Assembly: GCA_021732005.1 (NCBI GenBank)
Contig: JAKFVT010000006.1
Span: 1-64,000, forward strand
DNA from: Mycobacterium sp.
GTDB taxonomy: Bacteria > Actinomycetota > Actinomycetes > Mycobacteriales > Mycobacteriaceae
Length of the DNA stretch: 64,000 nucleotides
Direction of reading: 5' to 3'
Positions within the stretch are counted from its first letter, which is position 1. Each line of letters begins with the position of its first letter. A model generated the notes under the pieces. The model was not told the DNA's origin. It searched no databases and was given only the letters and a program-made list of their open reading frames with translations. Below, piece after piece: positions 32,594 through 44,126 of this stretch. The translations under genes were made by a program, and so were the position numbers.

Positions 32594-33764
32594 GCTGGCC
32601 GCCCAGCCGGAGGTAGCCCGTGCATCGTGGTCTCTGCCCGAACCGACCCTGACGTACTTCCCCAACGCCAGGTTCATCCGTTCGGACAGGGACCTCGATG
32701 CAAGGGCACACCCAGCCCCAATTGGTGCAGCACACCGCGAATTACCCGGAGGTCCCGTCGTGGTTGACGAATCCGACCCCGAGTCAGTTCATGGGCACAT
32801 CCCCGTCCTGCTGGAGCGGTGCGTCGAGCTCCTCGGCCCGGCGCTGACCCGCCCGGATGCGATCCTCGTCGACGCGACCCTGGGTGCCGGCGGCCACTCC
32901 GAGCGCTTCCTGACCGAATTCCCCACGCTGCGCCTGATCGGACTGGACCGGGACCCGGGCGCCCTGGCCGGTGCGCGAGAGCGGCTGGCCCCGTTCGCCG
33001 ACCGGATCACCCTGGTGCACACCCGGTACGACGGCATCGCCGACGCCCTGGTCGAAGCCGGTTGCGAGGCAACCGAATCCATCGACGGGGTGCTGTTCGA
33101 CCTCGGTGTCTCCTCGATGCAGCTCGACCAGGCCGAGCGCGGATTCGCCTACTCCAAGGACGCACCGCTGGACATGCGGATGGACACCGACGCCCCGCTG
33201 ACCGCCGCGGAGATCCTCAACACCTACGGCCGCGCCGAACTGACCGACATCCTGCGCCGCTTCGGCGAGGAGAAGTTCGCCCATCGCATCGCGGGGCTGA
33301 TCGTCGAGCGACGCCAGCACGCGCCGCTGACCACGACCGGCGAACTCGTCGAGATCATCTACAAGGGCATCCCGGCGCCGGCGCGCCGCACCGGAGGTCA
33401 CCCCGCGAAGCGGACCTTCCAGGCGCTGCGGATCGCGGTCAATGCCGAACTGGACTCGCTGACGGCGGCCCTGCCCGCGGCGCTGGCCGGGCTGCGCCCC
33501 GGCGGGCGGATCGCGGTGATGTCCTATCAGTCGCTGGAGGACCGGATCGTCAAGACGACGTTCGCCGCGGCAACCGCCTCCCGGTCGCCTGCCGGCCTGC
33601 CCGTCGAATTACCCGGCTATGAGCCGGAATTCAGCGCAATCACCCGCGGTGCCGAACGTGCAGACGCCGCGGAGATCGAACGAAATCCACGCAGTGCGCC
33701 GGTTCGGCTACGGGCACTGCAGCGCGTGATGTCGGTCAACCGGGGACGGGGAGGAAGCAGCTGA
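32568..33764 (+). CDS. rsmH: 16S rRNA (cytosine-1402-N4)-methyltransferase RsmH
   Basis: This S-adenosylmethionine enzyme methylates C1402 in the ribosomal P site. Signatures: [27 protein letters not shown] (cofactor site), [26 protein letters not shown] and the C-terminal [15 protein letters not shown]. The open frame begins at ATG 32568, overlapping mraZ by 26 bases, giving 398 residues with a long N-terminal extension. The GTG at 32760 has GGAGG seven bases upstream and would give the usual 334 residues. The extension resembles that of Rv2165c as I remember it, so I keep the longer form with doubt. Confidence 0.9.
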   Translation: MKHSATSSELAAQPEVARASWSLPEPTLTYFPNARFIRSDRDLDARAHPAPIGAAHRELPGGPVVVDESDPESVHGHIPVLLERCVELLGPALTRPDAILVDATLGAGGHSERFLTEFPTLRLIGLDRDPGALAGARERLAPFADRITLVHTRYDGIADALVEAGCEATESIDGVLFDLGVSSMQLDQAERGFAYSKDAPLDMRMDTDAPLTAAEILNTYGRAELTDILRRFGEEKFAHRIAGLIVERRQHAPLTTTGELVEIIYKGIPAPARRTGGHPAKRTFQALRIAVNAELDSLTAALPAALAGLRPGGRIAVMSYQSLEDRIVKTTFAAATASRSPAGLPVELPGYEPEFSAITRGAERADAAEIERNPRSAPVRLRALQRVMSVNRGRGGSS

Positions 33765-34921
33765 TGAAGGTGGGGCGCAAGCCAGCCGGCCCGGCGGATC
33801 GCAAAGAGGCCAAGCGGGACAAGAACGAACCGACCAAGTCGGCAAGGAAAAAGGCAGGCGCAGGCACGGCCACCGCGCGTCGCCGCGGCGCCGAGGCGCC
33901 GGCACGGGGTGGACGCGCATCGGCCCGCCGCCCGCACGAACCGCGTGCACTGCGGCAGGGACCGCAGACCGCGCCGGTCGCCCGGCCTGCCGAACGCCCC
34001 ACCCGGGCCAAGAACGTCAGTCAGGCCAAGGCGCGGGCGAAAGCGCGTAAGGCGAAGGCCCCCAAGGCCATCCGGACGCCACTTCGCGACCGGCTGATCG
34101 CTCGGCTGGCCAATATCGACCTGCGTCCGCATACGCTGGTCGCCAAGGTTCCGTTCGTGGTGCTGGTGATCGGGGCGCTGGGCCTCGGGCTGGCCGTCAC
34201 GCTGTGGCTGTCCACCGACGCCGCCCAGCGGTCCTACCAGCTGGGCACCGCCCGGTCCACCAATGAGGCGCTGTCCCAGCAGAAGGAAGCGCTCGAACGC
34301 GACGTCCTGGAGGCGGAATCCGCACCCGCGCTGGCCGAGTCCGCGCGCAATCTGGGCATGATCCCGTCGAAGGACACGGCGCATCTCGTGCAGGATCCGA
34401 CGGGCAACTGGACCGTGGTCGGCAAGCCGAAGCCGGCCGAAGGGGTGCCGCCCCCGCCGTTGAACAGCAAGCTGCCCGACGACAAGCCGATGCCGCCCGC
34501 CGCACCCGTGCCGCCGCCGGCGGCCGCGCCGAAACCGGGAAGTTCCCCGGAGGTTCCGGTGCGTGTCGCAACCACTCCGCTCGGTGGGCTGCCGTTGAAT
34601 GGTGCGATGCCCTTCGGCGTTCCCTTGGCCAGCTTGCCCGGCACGGTTCTGGCGCCCGGCGCTGTTTTGCCACCCGGCGCTGTTTTGCCACCTGGTACTG
34701 GCGCACTTCCCCCCGCCGCGGCGCAGGCGCCGTTGCCCGGCACGCTGGCGGTCCCGGCTCAGGCGCCCGCGGTCGCACCGGCCCCGGGCCTGGTGCTCGC
34801 ACCGGTGCCCGCACCTGCTGACGCCGAACCGCCCGCAGTCGCACCGCCCGCAGTCGCACCCGATGCTGCGGTCGCGCCCCCGGTCGATCCGCCCGTCGCG
34901 CCCGCCGGAGCTGGGCAGTGA
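33764..34921 (+). CDS. ftsL: FtsL-like division protein with basic N-terminus and Pro-rich tail (Rv2164c type)
   Basis: A 385-residue bitopic protein. Residues 1-120 are Lys/Arg/Ala-rich and cytoplasmic; one membrane helix lies near 129-150; a short leucine-zipper coiled coil follows (SYQLGTARSTNEALSQQKEALERDVLEAE); the remaining 200 residues are Pro/Ala-rich and periplasmic. Position between rsmH and pbpB identifies it as the FtsL counterpart that recruits FtsW and PBP3. Its ATG overlaps the rsmH stop (TGATG) and GGAGG precedes it. The tail contains a perfect tandem duplication. Confidence 0.85.
   Translation: MKVGRKPAGPADRKEAKRDKNEPTKSARKKAGAGTATARRRGAEAPARGGRASARRPHEPRALRQGPQTAPVARPAERPTRAKNVSQAKARAKARKAKAPKAIRTPLRDRLIARLANIDLRPHTLVAKVPFVVLVIGALGLGLAVTLWLSTDAAQRSYQLGTARSTNEALSQQKEALERDVLEAESAPALAESARNLGMIPSKDTAHLVQDPTGNWTVVGKPKPAEGVPPPPLNSKLPDDKPMPPAAPVPPPAAAPKPGSSPEVPVRVATTPLGGLPLNGAMPFGVPLASLPGTVLAPGAVLPPGAVLPPGTGALPPAAAQAPLPGTLAVPAQAPAVAPAPGLVLAPVPAPADAEPPAVAPPAVAPDAAVAPPVDPPVAPAGAGQ
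34655..34690 (+). repeat. Perfect 18-bp tandem duplication in the ftsL-like gene
   Basis: Two identical adjacent copies (34655-34672, 34673-34690) of an 18-base unit beginning CCCGGCGCTG add six residues each, read as PGAVLP. A third, diverged copy follows. In-frame slippage could change tail length. Confidence 0.85.
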
Positions 34922-36837
34922 GTCGCCGCGACTCCACACGGCAGCGCACCTCGTCGGGTAAGGCTCAACCGGATACCGGCGCCGGCCGTCCGGCAAAGTC
35001 TCGCCGCACCCGTGAGATCGTCGAAAGCGGCTCCCGCACAGCGTCATTCGTATTCCGGCACCGCGCGGGCAACATCGTCATCTTCCTGGCCCTCGGCGTG
35101 GCCGCCACCCAGCTGTTCAACCTGCAGGTGCCCCAGGCTGCCGGCCTGCGTGCCGAGGCCGCCAGCCAGCTGAAGGTGACCGATGTCGAGAAGGCGGTGC
35201 GCGGCAGCATCGTCGACCGCAATTTCGACAAGCTGGCCTTCACCATCGAAGCCAGGGCGCTGACCTTCCAGCCCGCCAAGATCCGCAAGCAGCTGACCGA
35301 GGCCAAGGAGAAGTCGCCTGCCGCACCGGATCCCGACAAGCGGCTCACCCAGATCGCCACCGAGGTCGCGGGCAAGCTCAACAACAAGCCCGATGCGGCC
35401 ACCCTGCTCAAGAAGCTGCGCAGCAACGAGACGTTCGTCTATCTGGCCCGCGCGGTCGATCCGGCGATCGCCGATGCCATCATCAAGAAGTTCCCCGAGA
35501 TCGGCGCCGAACGCCAAGACCTGCGCCAGTATCCCGGTGGCGCCCTGGCCGCCAACATCGTCGGCGGCATCGACTGGGACGGCCACGGTCTGCTCGGCCT
35601 CGAGGACTCGATGGACTCGAGGTTGTCCGGCACCGACGGCTCGATCACCTACGACCGTGGCTCCGACGGTGTCGTCATCCCCGGCAGCTACCGCAACAAG
35701 CACGACGCCGTCAACGGCTCCACCGTCCAGCTGACTCTCGACGACGACATCCAGTTCTACGTCCAGCAGCAGGTTCAGATGGCCAAGGACGCCTCCGGCG
35801 CCAAGGACGTCTCCGCGGTAGTGCTGGACGCGAAAACCGGTGAAGTGCTGGCGATGTCGAATGACAACACCTTCGACCCCAGCCAGGACATCGGCCGGCA
35901 GCAGGACAAGCAGCTGGGCAACCTGCCGGTCACCTCGCCATATGAGCCGGGATCGGTGAACAAGATCGTCACCGCGTCCTCGGTGATCGAGTACGGGCTG
36001 TCGAACCCCGACGAGGTGCTGCAGGTGCCCGGCTCGATCAACATGGGCGGCGTCACCGTCGGCGACGCGTGGAGTCACGGCGTGATGCCGTACACCACCA
36101 CCGGCGTGTTCGGGAAGTCGTCGAACGTCGGCACCCTGATGCTCGCGCAGCGGATCGGGCCGGAGCGCTACTACGACATGCTTGGCAAGTTCGGCCTCGG
36201 CCAGCGCACCAATGTGGGTCTGCCGGGCGAGAGCTCGGGCCTGGTGCCGCCGATCGACCAGTGGTCGGGCAGCACGTTCTCCAATCTGCCCATCGGGCAG
36301 GGCCTTTCGATGACCTTGCTGCAGATGACCGGGATGTACCAGGCCATCGCCAATGACGGCATGCGCATCCCGCCGCGGATCGTCAAGGCCACCGTCGCCG
36401 CGGACGGCACCCGCACCGAAGAGCCGCAACCCGCAGGCATCCGCGTCGTGTCGCCGGAGACCGCCCGCACCGTGCGGAACATGTTCCGCGCGATCGTCCA
36501 GCGCGACCCGATGGGCTACCAGCAGGGCACCGGTGCGCCGGCCGCCGTCGACGGCTATCAGATCGCAGGCAAGACCGGAACCGCGCAGCAGATCAACCCG
36601 GCCTGCGGCTGCTACTACAGCGACGTCTACTGGATCACCTTCGCCGGCATGGCGCCCGCCGACGATCCCCGCTACGTCATCGGCATCATGATGAACAACC
36701 CGCAGCGCAACCCGGACGGTTCACCGGGTCACTCGGCGGCGCCGCTGTTCCACAACATCGCGGCCTGGCTGCTGCAGCGGCAGAACGTCCCGCTCTCGGC
36801 GGATCCCGGCGCGCCGTTGATCCTTCAGGCCACATAA
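34918..36837 (+). CDS. pbpB: Peptidoglycan transpeptidase PbpB (FtsI, PBP3)
   Basis: The 639-residue class B penicillin-binding protein crosslinks septal peptidoglycan. A basic cytoplasmic tail, one membrane helix near residues 45-65, a dimerisation domain, then the transpeptidase domain: Ser346-x-x-Lys349 (GSVNK), Ser401-x-Asn403 (SSN) and Lys552-Thr-Gly554. The GTG start overlaps the ftsL stop. In M. tuberculosis, PE_PGRS and other genes separate pbpB from murE; here only 37 bases do. Confidence 0.96.
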   Translation: MSRRDSTRQRTSSGKAQPDTGAGRPAKSRRTREIVESGSRTASFVFRHRAGNIVIFLALGVAATQLFNLQVPQAAGLRAEAASQLKVTDVEKAVRGSIVDRNFDKLAFTIEARALTFQPAKIRKQLTEAKEKSPAAPDPDKRLTQIATEVAGKLNNKPDAATLLKKLRSNETFVYLARAVDPAIADAIIKKFPEIGAERQDLRQYPGGALAANIVGGIDWDGHGLLGLEDSMDSRLSGTDGSITYDRGSDGVVIPGSYRNKHDAVNGSTVQLTLDDDIQFYVQQQVQMAKDASGAKDVSAVVLDAKTGEVLAMSNDNTFDPSQDIGRQQDKQLGNLPVTSPYEPGSVNKIVTASSVIEYGLSNPDEVLQVPGSINMGGVTVGDAWSHGVMPYTTTGVFGKSSNVGTLMLAQRIGPERYYDMLGKFGLGQRTNVGLPGESSGLVPPIDQWSGSTFSNLPIGQGLSMTLLQMTGMYQAIANDGMRIPPRIVKATVAADGTRTEEPQPAGIRVVSPETARTVRNMFRAIVQRDPMGYQQGTGAPAAVDGYQIAGKTGTAQQINPACGCYYSDVYWITFAGMAPADDPRYVIGIMMNNPQRNPDGSPGHSAAPLFHNIAAWLLQRQNVPLSADPGAPLILQAT

Positions 36838-36859
36838 CCGGCTCACGGTGCCGGCTGGG

Positions 36860-36865
36860 TAGGCT
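36860..36865 (+). promoter_or_regulatory. Possible promoter of murE inside the cluster
   Basis: TAGGCT fits the TANNNT -10 box and lies nine bases before the murE ATG, so a message with almost no leader could start here. No ribosome site precedes murE, which supports this. Confidence 0.45.
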
Positions 36866-36874
36866 GACAACCCA

Positions 36875-38422
36875 ATGACCAACGCCCTGCGGCCCCGCGC
36901 CACGCCGGCGCTGACCTTGCCGACGCTGGCCGCCCGGGTCGGCGCGGTTCCGGCTTCGGGCGGTACGACGCCCGACGTTCGAATCACCGGAATCACGCTG
37001 CGCGGCCAGGACACGGTCGCCGGTGACCTGTTCGCCGCGCTTCCCGGCTCCTCGGCCCACGGCGCACAATTCGCCAAAGCCGCCGTCGACGGTGGCGCCG
37101 CCGCGGTGCTCACCGACGCCGAAGGTGTCGCCGTCATCCACCGCCTGCTCGGCGAACCGGCACCCATCCCGGTCCTGCTGCACGCGCAGCCCCGCGCGGT
37201 GCTCGGAGAACTGGCGGCCGCGGTCTATGGGCACCCGTCAGACCGTGTGGTGGTCGTCGGCGTCACCGGAACCTCCGGCAAGACCACCACCACCCACCTG
37301 ATCGAGGCGGGCCTGCGATCGGCCGACCGCGTTCCGGGACTCATCGGCACCGTCGGTGTCCGGATCGCCGGGGAGGACGTCCCCAGCGCACTGACCACCC
37401 CGGAAGCCCCGGCGCTGCAGGCGCTGCTGGCCGTGATGGCCGAGAAGGGCGTCGACACCGCCGTGATGGAGGTCTCCAGCCACGCCCTCGAACTCGGTCG
37501 CACCGACGGCATCCGGTTCGCTGTGGGCGGTTTCACCAACCTGTCCCGCGACCACCTCGACTTCCATCCCACGATGGCCGCCTACTTCGAAGCCAAGGCG
37601 CGGTTGTTCGACCCGGCCTCGCCGGCGCACGCGGCGATGTCGGTGATCTGTGTCGACGACGATGCCGGCCGCGACATGGCCCGCCGGGCCGGCGAGTCGA
37701 TGACGGTATCCGCCGACGGCCACCCGGCGGATTGGCGGGCCGAGGACATCACGGTGCTCGACGGCGGTGCCCAGGAGTTCACCGCGGTCGACCCCGCCGG
37801 GGTGCATCACCGGTTGCGGATCCGCCTGCCCGGCCGCTACAACGTCGCCAACGCGCTACTGGCACTGGCGATGCTCGACGCGATCGGCGTGTCACCCGAA
37901 CAGGCCGCACCCGGGTTGCGCGCCGCGGCCGTGCCCGGCCGGCTGGAGCCCATCGACCGCGGGCAGGACTTCCTGGCGGTCGTCGACTATGCCCACAAAC
38001 CCGGAGCGCTGCAGGCGGTGCTGGAGACCCTCAAGCCCGCGCAGGGCCGGCTGGCGGTGGTTTTCGGCGCCGGTGGCGACCGCGATCCCGGCAAACGGGA
38101 ACCCATGGGCCGCATCGCTTCCGAGCTCGCCGACCTGGTGATCGTCACCGACGACAACCCCCGCAACGAGGATCCCGCGACGATCCGTGCCGCGATCCTG
38201 GCCGGCGCCCGCGACCAGTCCGCCGAAGGCGCTGAAGTCATAGAGATCGGGGACCGGCGCGCGGCGATCCGGCATGCGGTGAGCTGGGCCCGCAGCGGTG
38301 ACGTCGTGGTGATCGCGGGCAAGGGGCACGAGAAGGGGCAGACCGCGGCCGGGCAGACCCGTCCCTTCGACGACCGCGCCGAACTCGCGGCCGCCCTCGA
38401 CGCGCGGGGAGCGGGCGCATGA
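36875..38422 (+). CDS. murE: UDP-MurNAc-tripeptide synthetase MurE
   Basis: The 515-residue Mur ligase adds meso-diaminopimelate to UDP-MurNAc-L-Ala-D-Glu using ATP. Visible are the P-loop [26 protein letters not shown] for uridine-nucleotide binding, the carbamylated-Lys region and DDNPRNEDP, the motif that selects diaminopimelate over lysine. This fits mycobacterial wall chemistry. The murF ATG overlaps its stop. Confidence 0.96.
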   Translation: MTNALRPRATPALTLPTLAARVGAVPASGGTTPDVRITGITLRGQDTVAGDLFAALPGSSAHGAQFAKAAVDGGAAAVLTDAEGVAVIHRLLGEPAPIPVLLHAQPRAVLGELAAAVYGHPSDRVVVVGVTGTSGKTTTTHLIEAGLRSADRVPGLIGTVGVRIAGEDVPSALTTPEAPALQALLAVMAEKGVDTAVMEVSSHALELGRTDGIRFAVGGFTNLSRDHLDFHPTMAAYFEAKARLFDPASPAHAAMSVICVDDDAGRDMARRAGESMTVSADGHPADWRAEDITVLDGGAQEFTAVDPAGVHHRLRIRLPGRYNVANALLALAMLDAIGVSPEQAAPGLRAAAVPGRLEPIDRGQDFLAVVDYAHKPGALQAVLETLKPAQGRLAVVFGAGGDRDPGKREPMGRIASELADLVIVTDDNPRNEDPATIRAAILAGARDQSAEGAEVIEIGDRRAAIRHAVSWARSGDVVVIAGKGHEKGQTAAGQTRPFDDRAELAAALDARGAGA

Positions 38423-39900
38423 TCGCGCTGTCCGTCGCCCGGATCGCGGAAATCGTCGGCGGTGAGCTCGCCGACATCAGCGCGGACGCGGCCGCCGAGC
38501 GGATCGTCACCGGGACCGTCGAATTCGATTCGCGCGCGGTCGGTCCGGGCGGACTGTTCCTGGCATTGCCGGGTGCCCGCACCGACGGGCACGACTTCGC
38601 CGAGGCCGCCGCCGCGGCGGGCGCGGCCGCGGTGCTCGCCGCCCGGCCCGTGGGGGTGCCCGCGATCGTGGTGCCGCCGGCGGTGGCCGCCGATGCCGGG
38701 GCCGGGGTGCTCGAACACGACGTCGACGGCTCCGGTGCCGCCGTGCTCGCCGCGCTGTCGAAGCTGGCCGCCGCGGTCGCGGCCGATCTCGTCGCGGGCG
38801 GGCTGACGATCGTCGGGGTCACCGGATCGTCAGGCAAGACGTCGACGAAAGATCTCATCGCCGCGGTGCTGAGCCCGCTGGGCGAGGTGGTTGCCCCGCC
38901 CGGCTCGTTCAACAACGAACTCGGTCTGCCGTGGACCGTGCTGCGGGCGACCGAGGACACCGACTACCTGGTCCTGGAGATGTCGGCCCGCCACCTCGGC
39001 AACATCGCCGCGCTCGCCGCGATCGCGCCGCCGTCGATCGCAGTGGTGCTCAACGTGGGCACCGCGCACCTCGGCGAGTTCGGTTCGCGTGAGGTGATCG
39101 CGGCCACGAAAGGTGAACTGGTAGAAGCGGTTCCGGCTTCCGGTGTGGCGATCCTGAATGCCGACGACCCATTGGTGTCGGCGATGTCGGTCCGTACCGC
39201 CGCCCGGGTGGTGCGGGTCGGGCAGTCCGAGGCGGCCGATATCCGCGCCGAGAACGTCGAGCTCGACGACCTGGCCCAGGCGCGCTTCACTCTGCTGACC
39301 CCGGCCGGCTCCGCCGAGGTGCGGCTGGCCGTGCACGGCGAGCATCAGGTCGGCAACGCGCTGTCGGCGGCGGCGGTGGCGCTGGAATGCGGGGCGACCC
39401 CGGAGCAGGTGGCCGCCGCGCTGGCGACCGCGGGCCCGGCGTCGCGGCACCGGATGGAGGTGCACACCCGCGCCGACGGCGTCACCGTCGTCAATGACGC
39501 CTACAACGCCAACCCCGACTCGATGAAGGCCGGCCTGCGGGCGCTGGCGGTGATGGCCCGCTCGGGCGAGACGCGCCGCAGTTGGGCGGTGCTCGGCGAG
39601 ATGGCCGAGCTGGGGGATGAGTCGATAACCGAGCATGATCGTGTCGGCCGACTGGCTGTGCGCTTAGATATCAGTCGACTCGTCGTCGTCGGAACCGGGA
39701 GGCCCATGAGCGCCATGCACCACGGGGCGGTCATGGAGGGATCCTGGGGTTCGGAATCCACCATGGTCGCCGACGCCGACGCCGCCCTGGCGTTGTTGCG
39801 TGCCGAACTGCAGCCCGGTGACGTCGTCCTGGTGAAAGCGTCCAACTCGGCCGGCCTCGGCTCGCTGGCCGAAGCACTGCTCGACGAGGTCAGGTCATGA
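38419..39900 (+). CDS. murF: UDP-MurNAc-pentapeptide synthetase MurF
   Basis: A 493-residue Mur ligase that adds D-Ala-D-Ala to the UDP-MurNAc tripeptide. The P-loop is [27 protein letters not shown] and [15 protein letters not shown] are MurF signatures. The ATGA overlaps with murE and mraY show tight coupling on both sides. Confidence 0.96.
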   Translation: MIALSVARIAEIVGGELADISADAAAERIVTGTVEFDSRAVGPGGLFLALPGARTDGHDFAEAAAAAGAAAVLAARPVGVPAIVVPPAVAADAGAGVLEHDVDGSGAAVLAALSKLAAAVAADLVAGGLTIVGVTGSSGKTSTKDLIAAVLSPLGEVVAPPGSFNNELGLPWTVLRATEDTDYLVLEMSARHLGNIAALAAIAPPSIAVVLNVGTAHLGEFGSREVIAATKGELVEAVPASGVAILNADDPLVSAMSVRTAARVVRVGQSEAADIRAENVELDDLAQARFTLLTPAGSAEVRLAVHGEHQVGNALSAAAVALECGATPEQVAAALATAGPASRHRMEVHTRADGVTVVNDAYNANPDSMKAGLRALAVMARSGETRRSWAVLGEMAELGDESITEHDRVGRLAVRLDISRLVVVGTGRPMSAMHHGAVMEGSWGSESTMVADADAALALLRAELQPGDVVLVKASNSAGLGSLAEALLDEVRS

Positions 39901-40976
39901 GACTGATCCTGATCGCCGTCGCGATCGCGCTGGCGGTCTCGATCCTGCTGACCCCGGCGCTGATCAAGCTTTTCACCCGCCAGGGCTTCGGCCACGAGAT
40001 CCGGGAGGACGGTCCGCCGAGCCACAAGACCAAGCGCGGCACACCGTCGATGGGCGGGGTGGCGATCCTGGTCGGCATCTGGGCCGGGTACTTCGGCACC
40101 CACCTGGTCGGTCTCGCGCTCGACGGCGACGGCCCGTCGGCCTCCGGGCTGCTGGTGCTGGGCCTGGCCACCGCGCTCGGCGCGGTGGGCTTCGTCGACG
40201 ACCTGATCAAGATCCGCCGCTCCCGCAACCTCGGGCTGAACAAGACCGCCAAGACCGTCGGGCAGATCACCGCTGCCGTGCTGTTCGGCATCCTGGTGCT
40301 GCAGTTCCGGAACTCCGACGGGCTCACGCCGGGCAGCCCCGAGTTGTCCTATGTGCGCGAGATCGCCACGGTCACACTGAGCCCGCTGCTGTTCGTGCTG
40401 TTCGCCGTCGTCGTGGTCAGCGCATGGTCCAACGCGGTGAACTTCACCGACGGCCTCGACGGGCTGGCCGGCGGCAGCATGGCCATGGTCAGCGCCGCGT
40501 ACGTGCTGATCACGTTCTGGCAGTACCGCAACGCCTGCGCGACCGCCCCCGGGCTGGGCTGCTACAACGTGCGTGACCCGCTGGATCTGGCGCTGCTCGC
40601 GGCCGCCACCGCCGGGGCGTGCATCGGTTTCCTGTGGTGGAATGCCGCGCCGGCCAAGATCTTCATGGGCGACACCGGGTCGCTGGCGCTCGGCGGGATG
40701 ATCGCCGGCCTGTCGGTGACCAGCCGCACCGAGGTGCTCGCGGTGGTGCTGGGCGCGCTGTTCGTCGCCGAGGTCACCTCGGTGGTGGTGCAGATCCTGG
40801 CCTTCCGCACCACCGGGCGACGGGTGTTCCGCATGGCGCCTTTCCACCATCACTTCGAACTTGTCGGCTGGGCGGAGACGACGGTGATCATCCGGTTCTG
40901 GTTGCTCACCGCGATAGCCTGCGGCCTCGGCGTCGCGTTGTTCTACGGCGAGTGGCTGTCGGCCATCGGGGCCTGA
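39897..40976 (+). CDS. mraY: Phospho-N-acetylmuramoyl-pentapeptide transferase MraY
   Basis: A 359-residue enzyme with about ten membrane helices. It moves phospho-MurNAc-pentapeptide to decaprenyl phosphate to give lipid I. Catalytic and Mg-binding motifs are in place: [39 protein letters not shown] and FHHHFE. The site is the target of tunicamycin- and capuramycin-type inhibitors. It overlaps murF by ATGA and is followed one base later by murD. Confidence 0.97.
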   Translation: MRLILIAVAIALAVSILLTPALIKLFTRQGFGHEIREDGPPSHKTKRGTPSMGGVAILVGIWAGYFGTHLVGLALDGDGPSASGLLVLGLATALGAVGFVDDLIKIRRSRNLGLNKTAKTVGQITAAVLFGILVLQFRNSDGLTPGSPELSYVREIATVTLSPLLFVLFAVVVVSAWSNAVNFTDGLDGLAGGSMAMVSAAYVLITFWQYRNACATAPGLGCYNVRDPLDLALLAAATAGACIGFLWWNAAPAKIFMGDTGSLALGGMIAGLSVTSRTEVLAVVLGALFVAEVTSVVVQILAFRTTGRRVFRMAPFHHHFELVGWAETTVIIRFWLLTAIACGLGVALFYGEWLSAIGA

Positions 40977-40977
40977 C

Positions 40978-42438
40978 ATGCCCGGTCTCGAGCCGCTGAC
41001 CTCGGGGGCGCAGGTGCTGGTGGCCGGCGCCCGGGTGACTGGGCGTGCAGTGGTGTCGGCGCTTGCGTCGCTCGACGTGCACATCTGGGTATGCGACGAC
41101 AACGCCGAATCATTGAAAGCGTTGGCCGACAACGGCGTTCATGGGATCACCCCGGCTGAGGCGGTCGTGTCGATCAGTGACTTCGCCCTGGTGGTGACCA
41201 GTCCGGGCTTCCCGCCGACCGCGCCGGTGCTGGCTGCGGCCGCCGGGGCCGGCCTGCCGATCTGGGGTGACGTCGAGCTGGCCTGGCGCCTCGATGCCGC
41301 GGGCCACTACGGCCCGCCGCGGCGCTGGCTGGTGGTCACCGGCACCAACGGCAAGACCACCACGACCTCGATGCTGCACGCCATGCTGGTCGCCGACGGC
41401 CGCCGCGCGGTGTTGTGCGGCAACATCGGCGACCCGGTTCTCGACGTGTTGGCTCAGCCGGCGGACATTCTGGCTGTGGAGCTGTCGAGCTTCCAGCTGT
41501 TTTGGGCGCCGTCGCTGCGCCCGGAGGCCGGGGCGGTGCTCAACGTTGCCGAAGACCACCTGGACTGGCACGGGTCGATGGCGGCCTACGCCGCCGCGAA
41601 GGCCAGGGTGCTCGACGGCCGGGTCGCGGTCATCGGTCTCGACGACCCGGTTGCCAGGGGTCTACTGCCGGGCGCGGCCGCACCTGTGAAGGTCGGGTTC
41701 CGGCTGGGGGAGCCGGGCGCCGGGGAACTCGGCGTCCGCGATGGCATGCTCGTCGACCGCGCGTTCGCCGACGATCTCGAACTGGCCCCGGTCGAGTCGA
41801 TCTCGGTGGCAGGTCCGGTCGGTGTCCTCGACGCGCTGGGCGCGGCGGCGCTGGCCCGCTCCGTCGGTGTCGCGCCCGCGTCGATCACCGACGCGCTGAC
41901 CACCTTCCGGGTCGGCCGTCACCGCGCGGAGGAGGTGGGCGTGGTCGACGGGGTGGCCTACGTCGACGACTCCAAGGCCACCAACCCGCACGCCGCGCAG
42001 GCATCGATCACCGCGTATTCACGGGTGGTGTGGGTGGCCGGCGGCATGCTCAAGGGCGCGTCGGTCGACGACCTGGTCGCCCGGGTGGCGGACCGGTTGG
42101 CCGGTGCGGTGCTGATCGGCCATGACCGTGCGGTGGTTGCCGAGGCGTTATCGCGACACGCGCCCGATGTCCCCGTCATCGAGGTGGTGACGCGGGAGGA
42201 TGCTGTGGTGCATGAGACCAATGAGTCAGGTGTTACTCATGAGACTCGAGTGGTCGACGCCTCCGCTCCGGGCCTGGGTGCCCGGGTGATGACCGAGGTC
42301 GTCGCCGCCGCCGCGAGCCTGGCCCACACCGGCGACACGGTGTTGCTGGCCCCCGCCGGCGCGTCGTTCGACCAGTTCGCCGGCTACGCCGACCGGGGCG
42401 ACGCGTTCGCCGCCGCCGTGCGCGCCACGGCTCGGTAG
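40978..42438 (+). CDS. murD: UDP-MurNAc-L-alanine:D-glutamate ligase MurD
   Basis: A 486-residue Mur ligase. The ATP P-loop is [23 protein letters not shown] and [13 protein letters not shown] are MurD hallmarks, and [13 protein letters not shown] is the C-terminal domain motif. It adds D-Glu to UDP-MurNAc-L-Ala. A local insertion near residue 405-425 is rich in Glu/Thr/Val ([15 protein letters not shown]), likely a surface loop. Confidence 0.95.
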   Translation: MPGLEPLTSGAQVLVAGARVTGRAVVSALASLDVHIWVCDDNAESLKALADNGVHGITPAEAVVSISDFALVVTSPGFPPTAPVLAAAAGAGLPIWGDVELAWRLDAAGHYGPPRRWLVVTGTNGKTTTTSMLHAMLVADGRRAVLCGNIGDPVLDVLAQPADILAVELSSFQLFWAPSLRPEAGAVLNVAEDHLDWHGSMAAYAAAKARVLDGRVAVIGLDDPVARGLLPGAAAPVKVGFRLGEPGAGELGVRDGMLVDRAFADDLELAPVESISVAGPVGVLDALGAAALARSVGVAPASITDALTTFRVGRHRAEEVGVVDGVAYVDDSKATNPHAAQASITAYSRVVWVAGGMLKGASVDDLVARVADRLAGAVLIGHDRAVVAEALSRHAPDVPVIEVVTREDAVVHETNESGVTHETRVVDASAPGLGARVMTEVVAAAASLAHTGDTVLLAPAGASFDQFAGYADRGDAFAAAVRATAR

Positions 42439-42443
42439 ACGCC

Positions 42444-44126
42444 GTGCCCAAGATCCTGTCCCGGCTGCGCCGTCGCGGCTCAGCCGACGCCACCGACGCC
42501 GCCACCGACGCCGCCGTCGAGGCCGACACCGACGCGGTCGAGACCGCCGAGGCGGACGCCGAGGCCACCACCGCGCCGGTCGCCACCACCGAGGCGCCCG
42601 CCAAACACCGCTTCGAGGTCCACCGCAGGTTCGGCGCCTGGCTGGGCCGGCCGATGACGTCGTTCCACCTGGTCATCTCGGTGGCCGCGCTACTGGTCAC
42701 GCTCGGCCTGACGATGGTGCTGTCGGCGTCGGGCGTGCACTCCTACGACGAGGACGGCTCGCCCTGGGCGATCTTCGGCCGCCAGGTGATGTGGACGGTG
42801 CTGGGTCTGTTCGCCTGCTGGATCGCGCTGCGGTTGCCGGTCAACTTCTTGCGCCGCACCGCGTTCGCCTCCTTCGCCATCACGATCGTGATGCTGGTGC
42901 TGGTGCTGATCCCGGGCATCGGTCACGAATCCAACGGTTCCCGTGGCTGGTTCGTCGTCGCCGGGCTGTCGATGCAGCCGTCCGAGCTGACCAAGATCGC
43001 GTTCGCCATCTGGGGTGCACACCTGCTGGCGACCCGGCGCCTCGAACACGCGTCGCTGCGCGAACTGCTGATCCCGCTGATCCCCGCCGCCGTCGTCGCG
43101 CTGGTGCTCATCGTCGCCCAGCCCGACCTCGGGCAGACCGTGTCGCTGGGCATCATCCTGCTGGCGCTGCTCTGGTACGCCGGCCTGCCGCTGAAGGTGT
43201 TCGTCACCTCACTCGGCGCCGCGGTCGCGGCCGCCGCGGTGCTGGCGGTCTCCGAGGGCTACCGCTCCGACCGCGTGCGGTCGTGGCTGGATCCCGCCGC
43301 CGACGCACAGGGCTCGGGATACCAGGCCCGGCAGGCCAAGTTCGCGCTGGCCAACGGCGGCGTGTTCGGCGACGGGTTGGGGCAGGGCACCGCGAAGTGG
43401 AACTACCTGCCCAACGCCCACAACGACTTCATCTTCGCGATCATCGGCGAGGAGCTCGGCTTCGTCGGCGCCTTCGGACTGCTGGCCCTGTTCGGGCTGT
43501 TCGCGTACACCGGTATGCGGATCGCCCGGCGCTCGGCCGACCCGTTCCTGCGGCTGCTGACCGCGTCGGCCACCATGTGGGTGGTCGGCCAGGTGTTCAT
43601 CAACGTCGGCTACGTCATCGGCCTGCTGCCCGTCACCGGAATCCAGCTGCCACTCATCTCTGCCGGCGGAACATCAACGGCTACAACACTGTTCATGATC
43701 GGCCTGATGGCCAACGCGGCCCGCCACGAACCGGAGGCGGTCGCCGCCCTGCGCGCCGGCCGCGAAGACCGGATGAACCGCATCCTGCGGCTGCCGCTGC
43801 CCGAGCCCTACGTGCCCTCCCGCGTGGAGGCGGTACGCGACCGGCTGCGCAGCAGGCCGAACGCCACCAAAGCCACCAAAGCCGCCAAACCCGCGCGGCC
43901 GGCCCGCCCGGCCAGGCCGGAGAAGAAACCGGCCAAGAAAACGGCCCGCACAACCCAGTCCACCCGTGACCGTGCCGCTCTACCTGGCAAAACCAGGACG
44001 GCCCAGCGACCCACCCGACGCTCAGGGCATCATGGTGACGCTCCGCGTAACAGCGCGCAGCAGCCGAATGAGGGAAGCAGTCGCGCACGGCGGTCCCGCA
44101 CATTGGAAGGTCAGCGTTACGGGTGA
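42444..44126 (+). CDS. ftsW: Peptidoglycan polymerase FtsW (SEDS family)
   Basis: The 560-residue protein has about ten membrane helices between residues 75 and 430. SEDS signatures are [38 protein letters not shown] and [13 protein letters not shown]. It polymerises lipid II at the septum with PbpB. Both tails are unusual: an acidic N-terminus of Ala/Asp/Thr repeats and a long basic C-terminus rich in Lys/Ala/Pro/Arg, which may contact FtsZ as reported for mycobacteria. GTG starts six bases after murD. Confidence 0.95.
   Translation: MPKILSRLRRRGSADATDAATDAAVEADTDAVETAEADAEATTAPVATTEAPAKHRFEVHRRFGAWLGRPMTSFHLVISVAALLVTLGLTMVLSASGVHSYDEDGSPWAIFGRQVMWTVLGLFACWIALRLPVNFLRRTAFASFAITIVMLVLVLIPGIGHESNGSRGWFVVAGLSMQPSELTKIAFAIWGAHLLATRRLEHASLRELLIPLIPAAVVALVLIVAQPDLGQTVSLGIILLALLWYAGLPLKVFVTSLGAAVAAAAVLAVSEGYRSDRVRSWLDPAADAQGSGYQARQAKFALANGGVFGDGLGQGTAKWNYLPNAHNDFIFAIIGEELGFVGAFGLLALFGLFAYTGMRIARRSADPFLRLLTASATMWVVGQVFINVGYVIGLLPVTGIQLPLISAGGTSTATTLFMIGLMANAARHEPEAVAALRAGREDRMNRILRLPLPEPYVPSRVEAVRDRLRSRPNATKATKAAKPARPARPARPEKKPAKKTARTTQSTRDRAALPGKTRTAQRPTRRSGHHGDAPRNSAQQPNEGSSRARRSRTLEGQRYG

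Noticed and set aside
39501..41132. 543-codon minus-strand frame opposite murF and mraY
   Set aside because: Glu/Arg/His-rich shadow of two essential genes.
42480..42600. Period-like GCC/GAC repeats at the start of ftsW as a CRISPR-like array
   Set aside because: They are simple codon repeats giving an Ala/Asp/Thr tail; no spacers.
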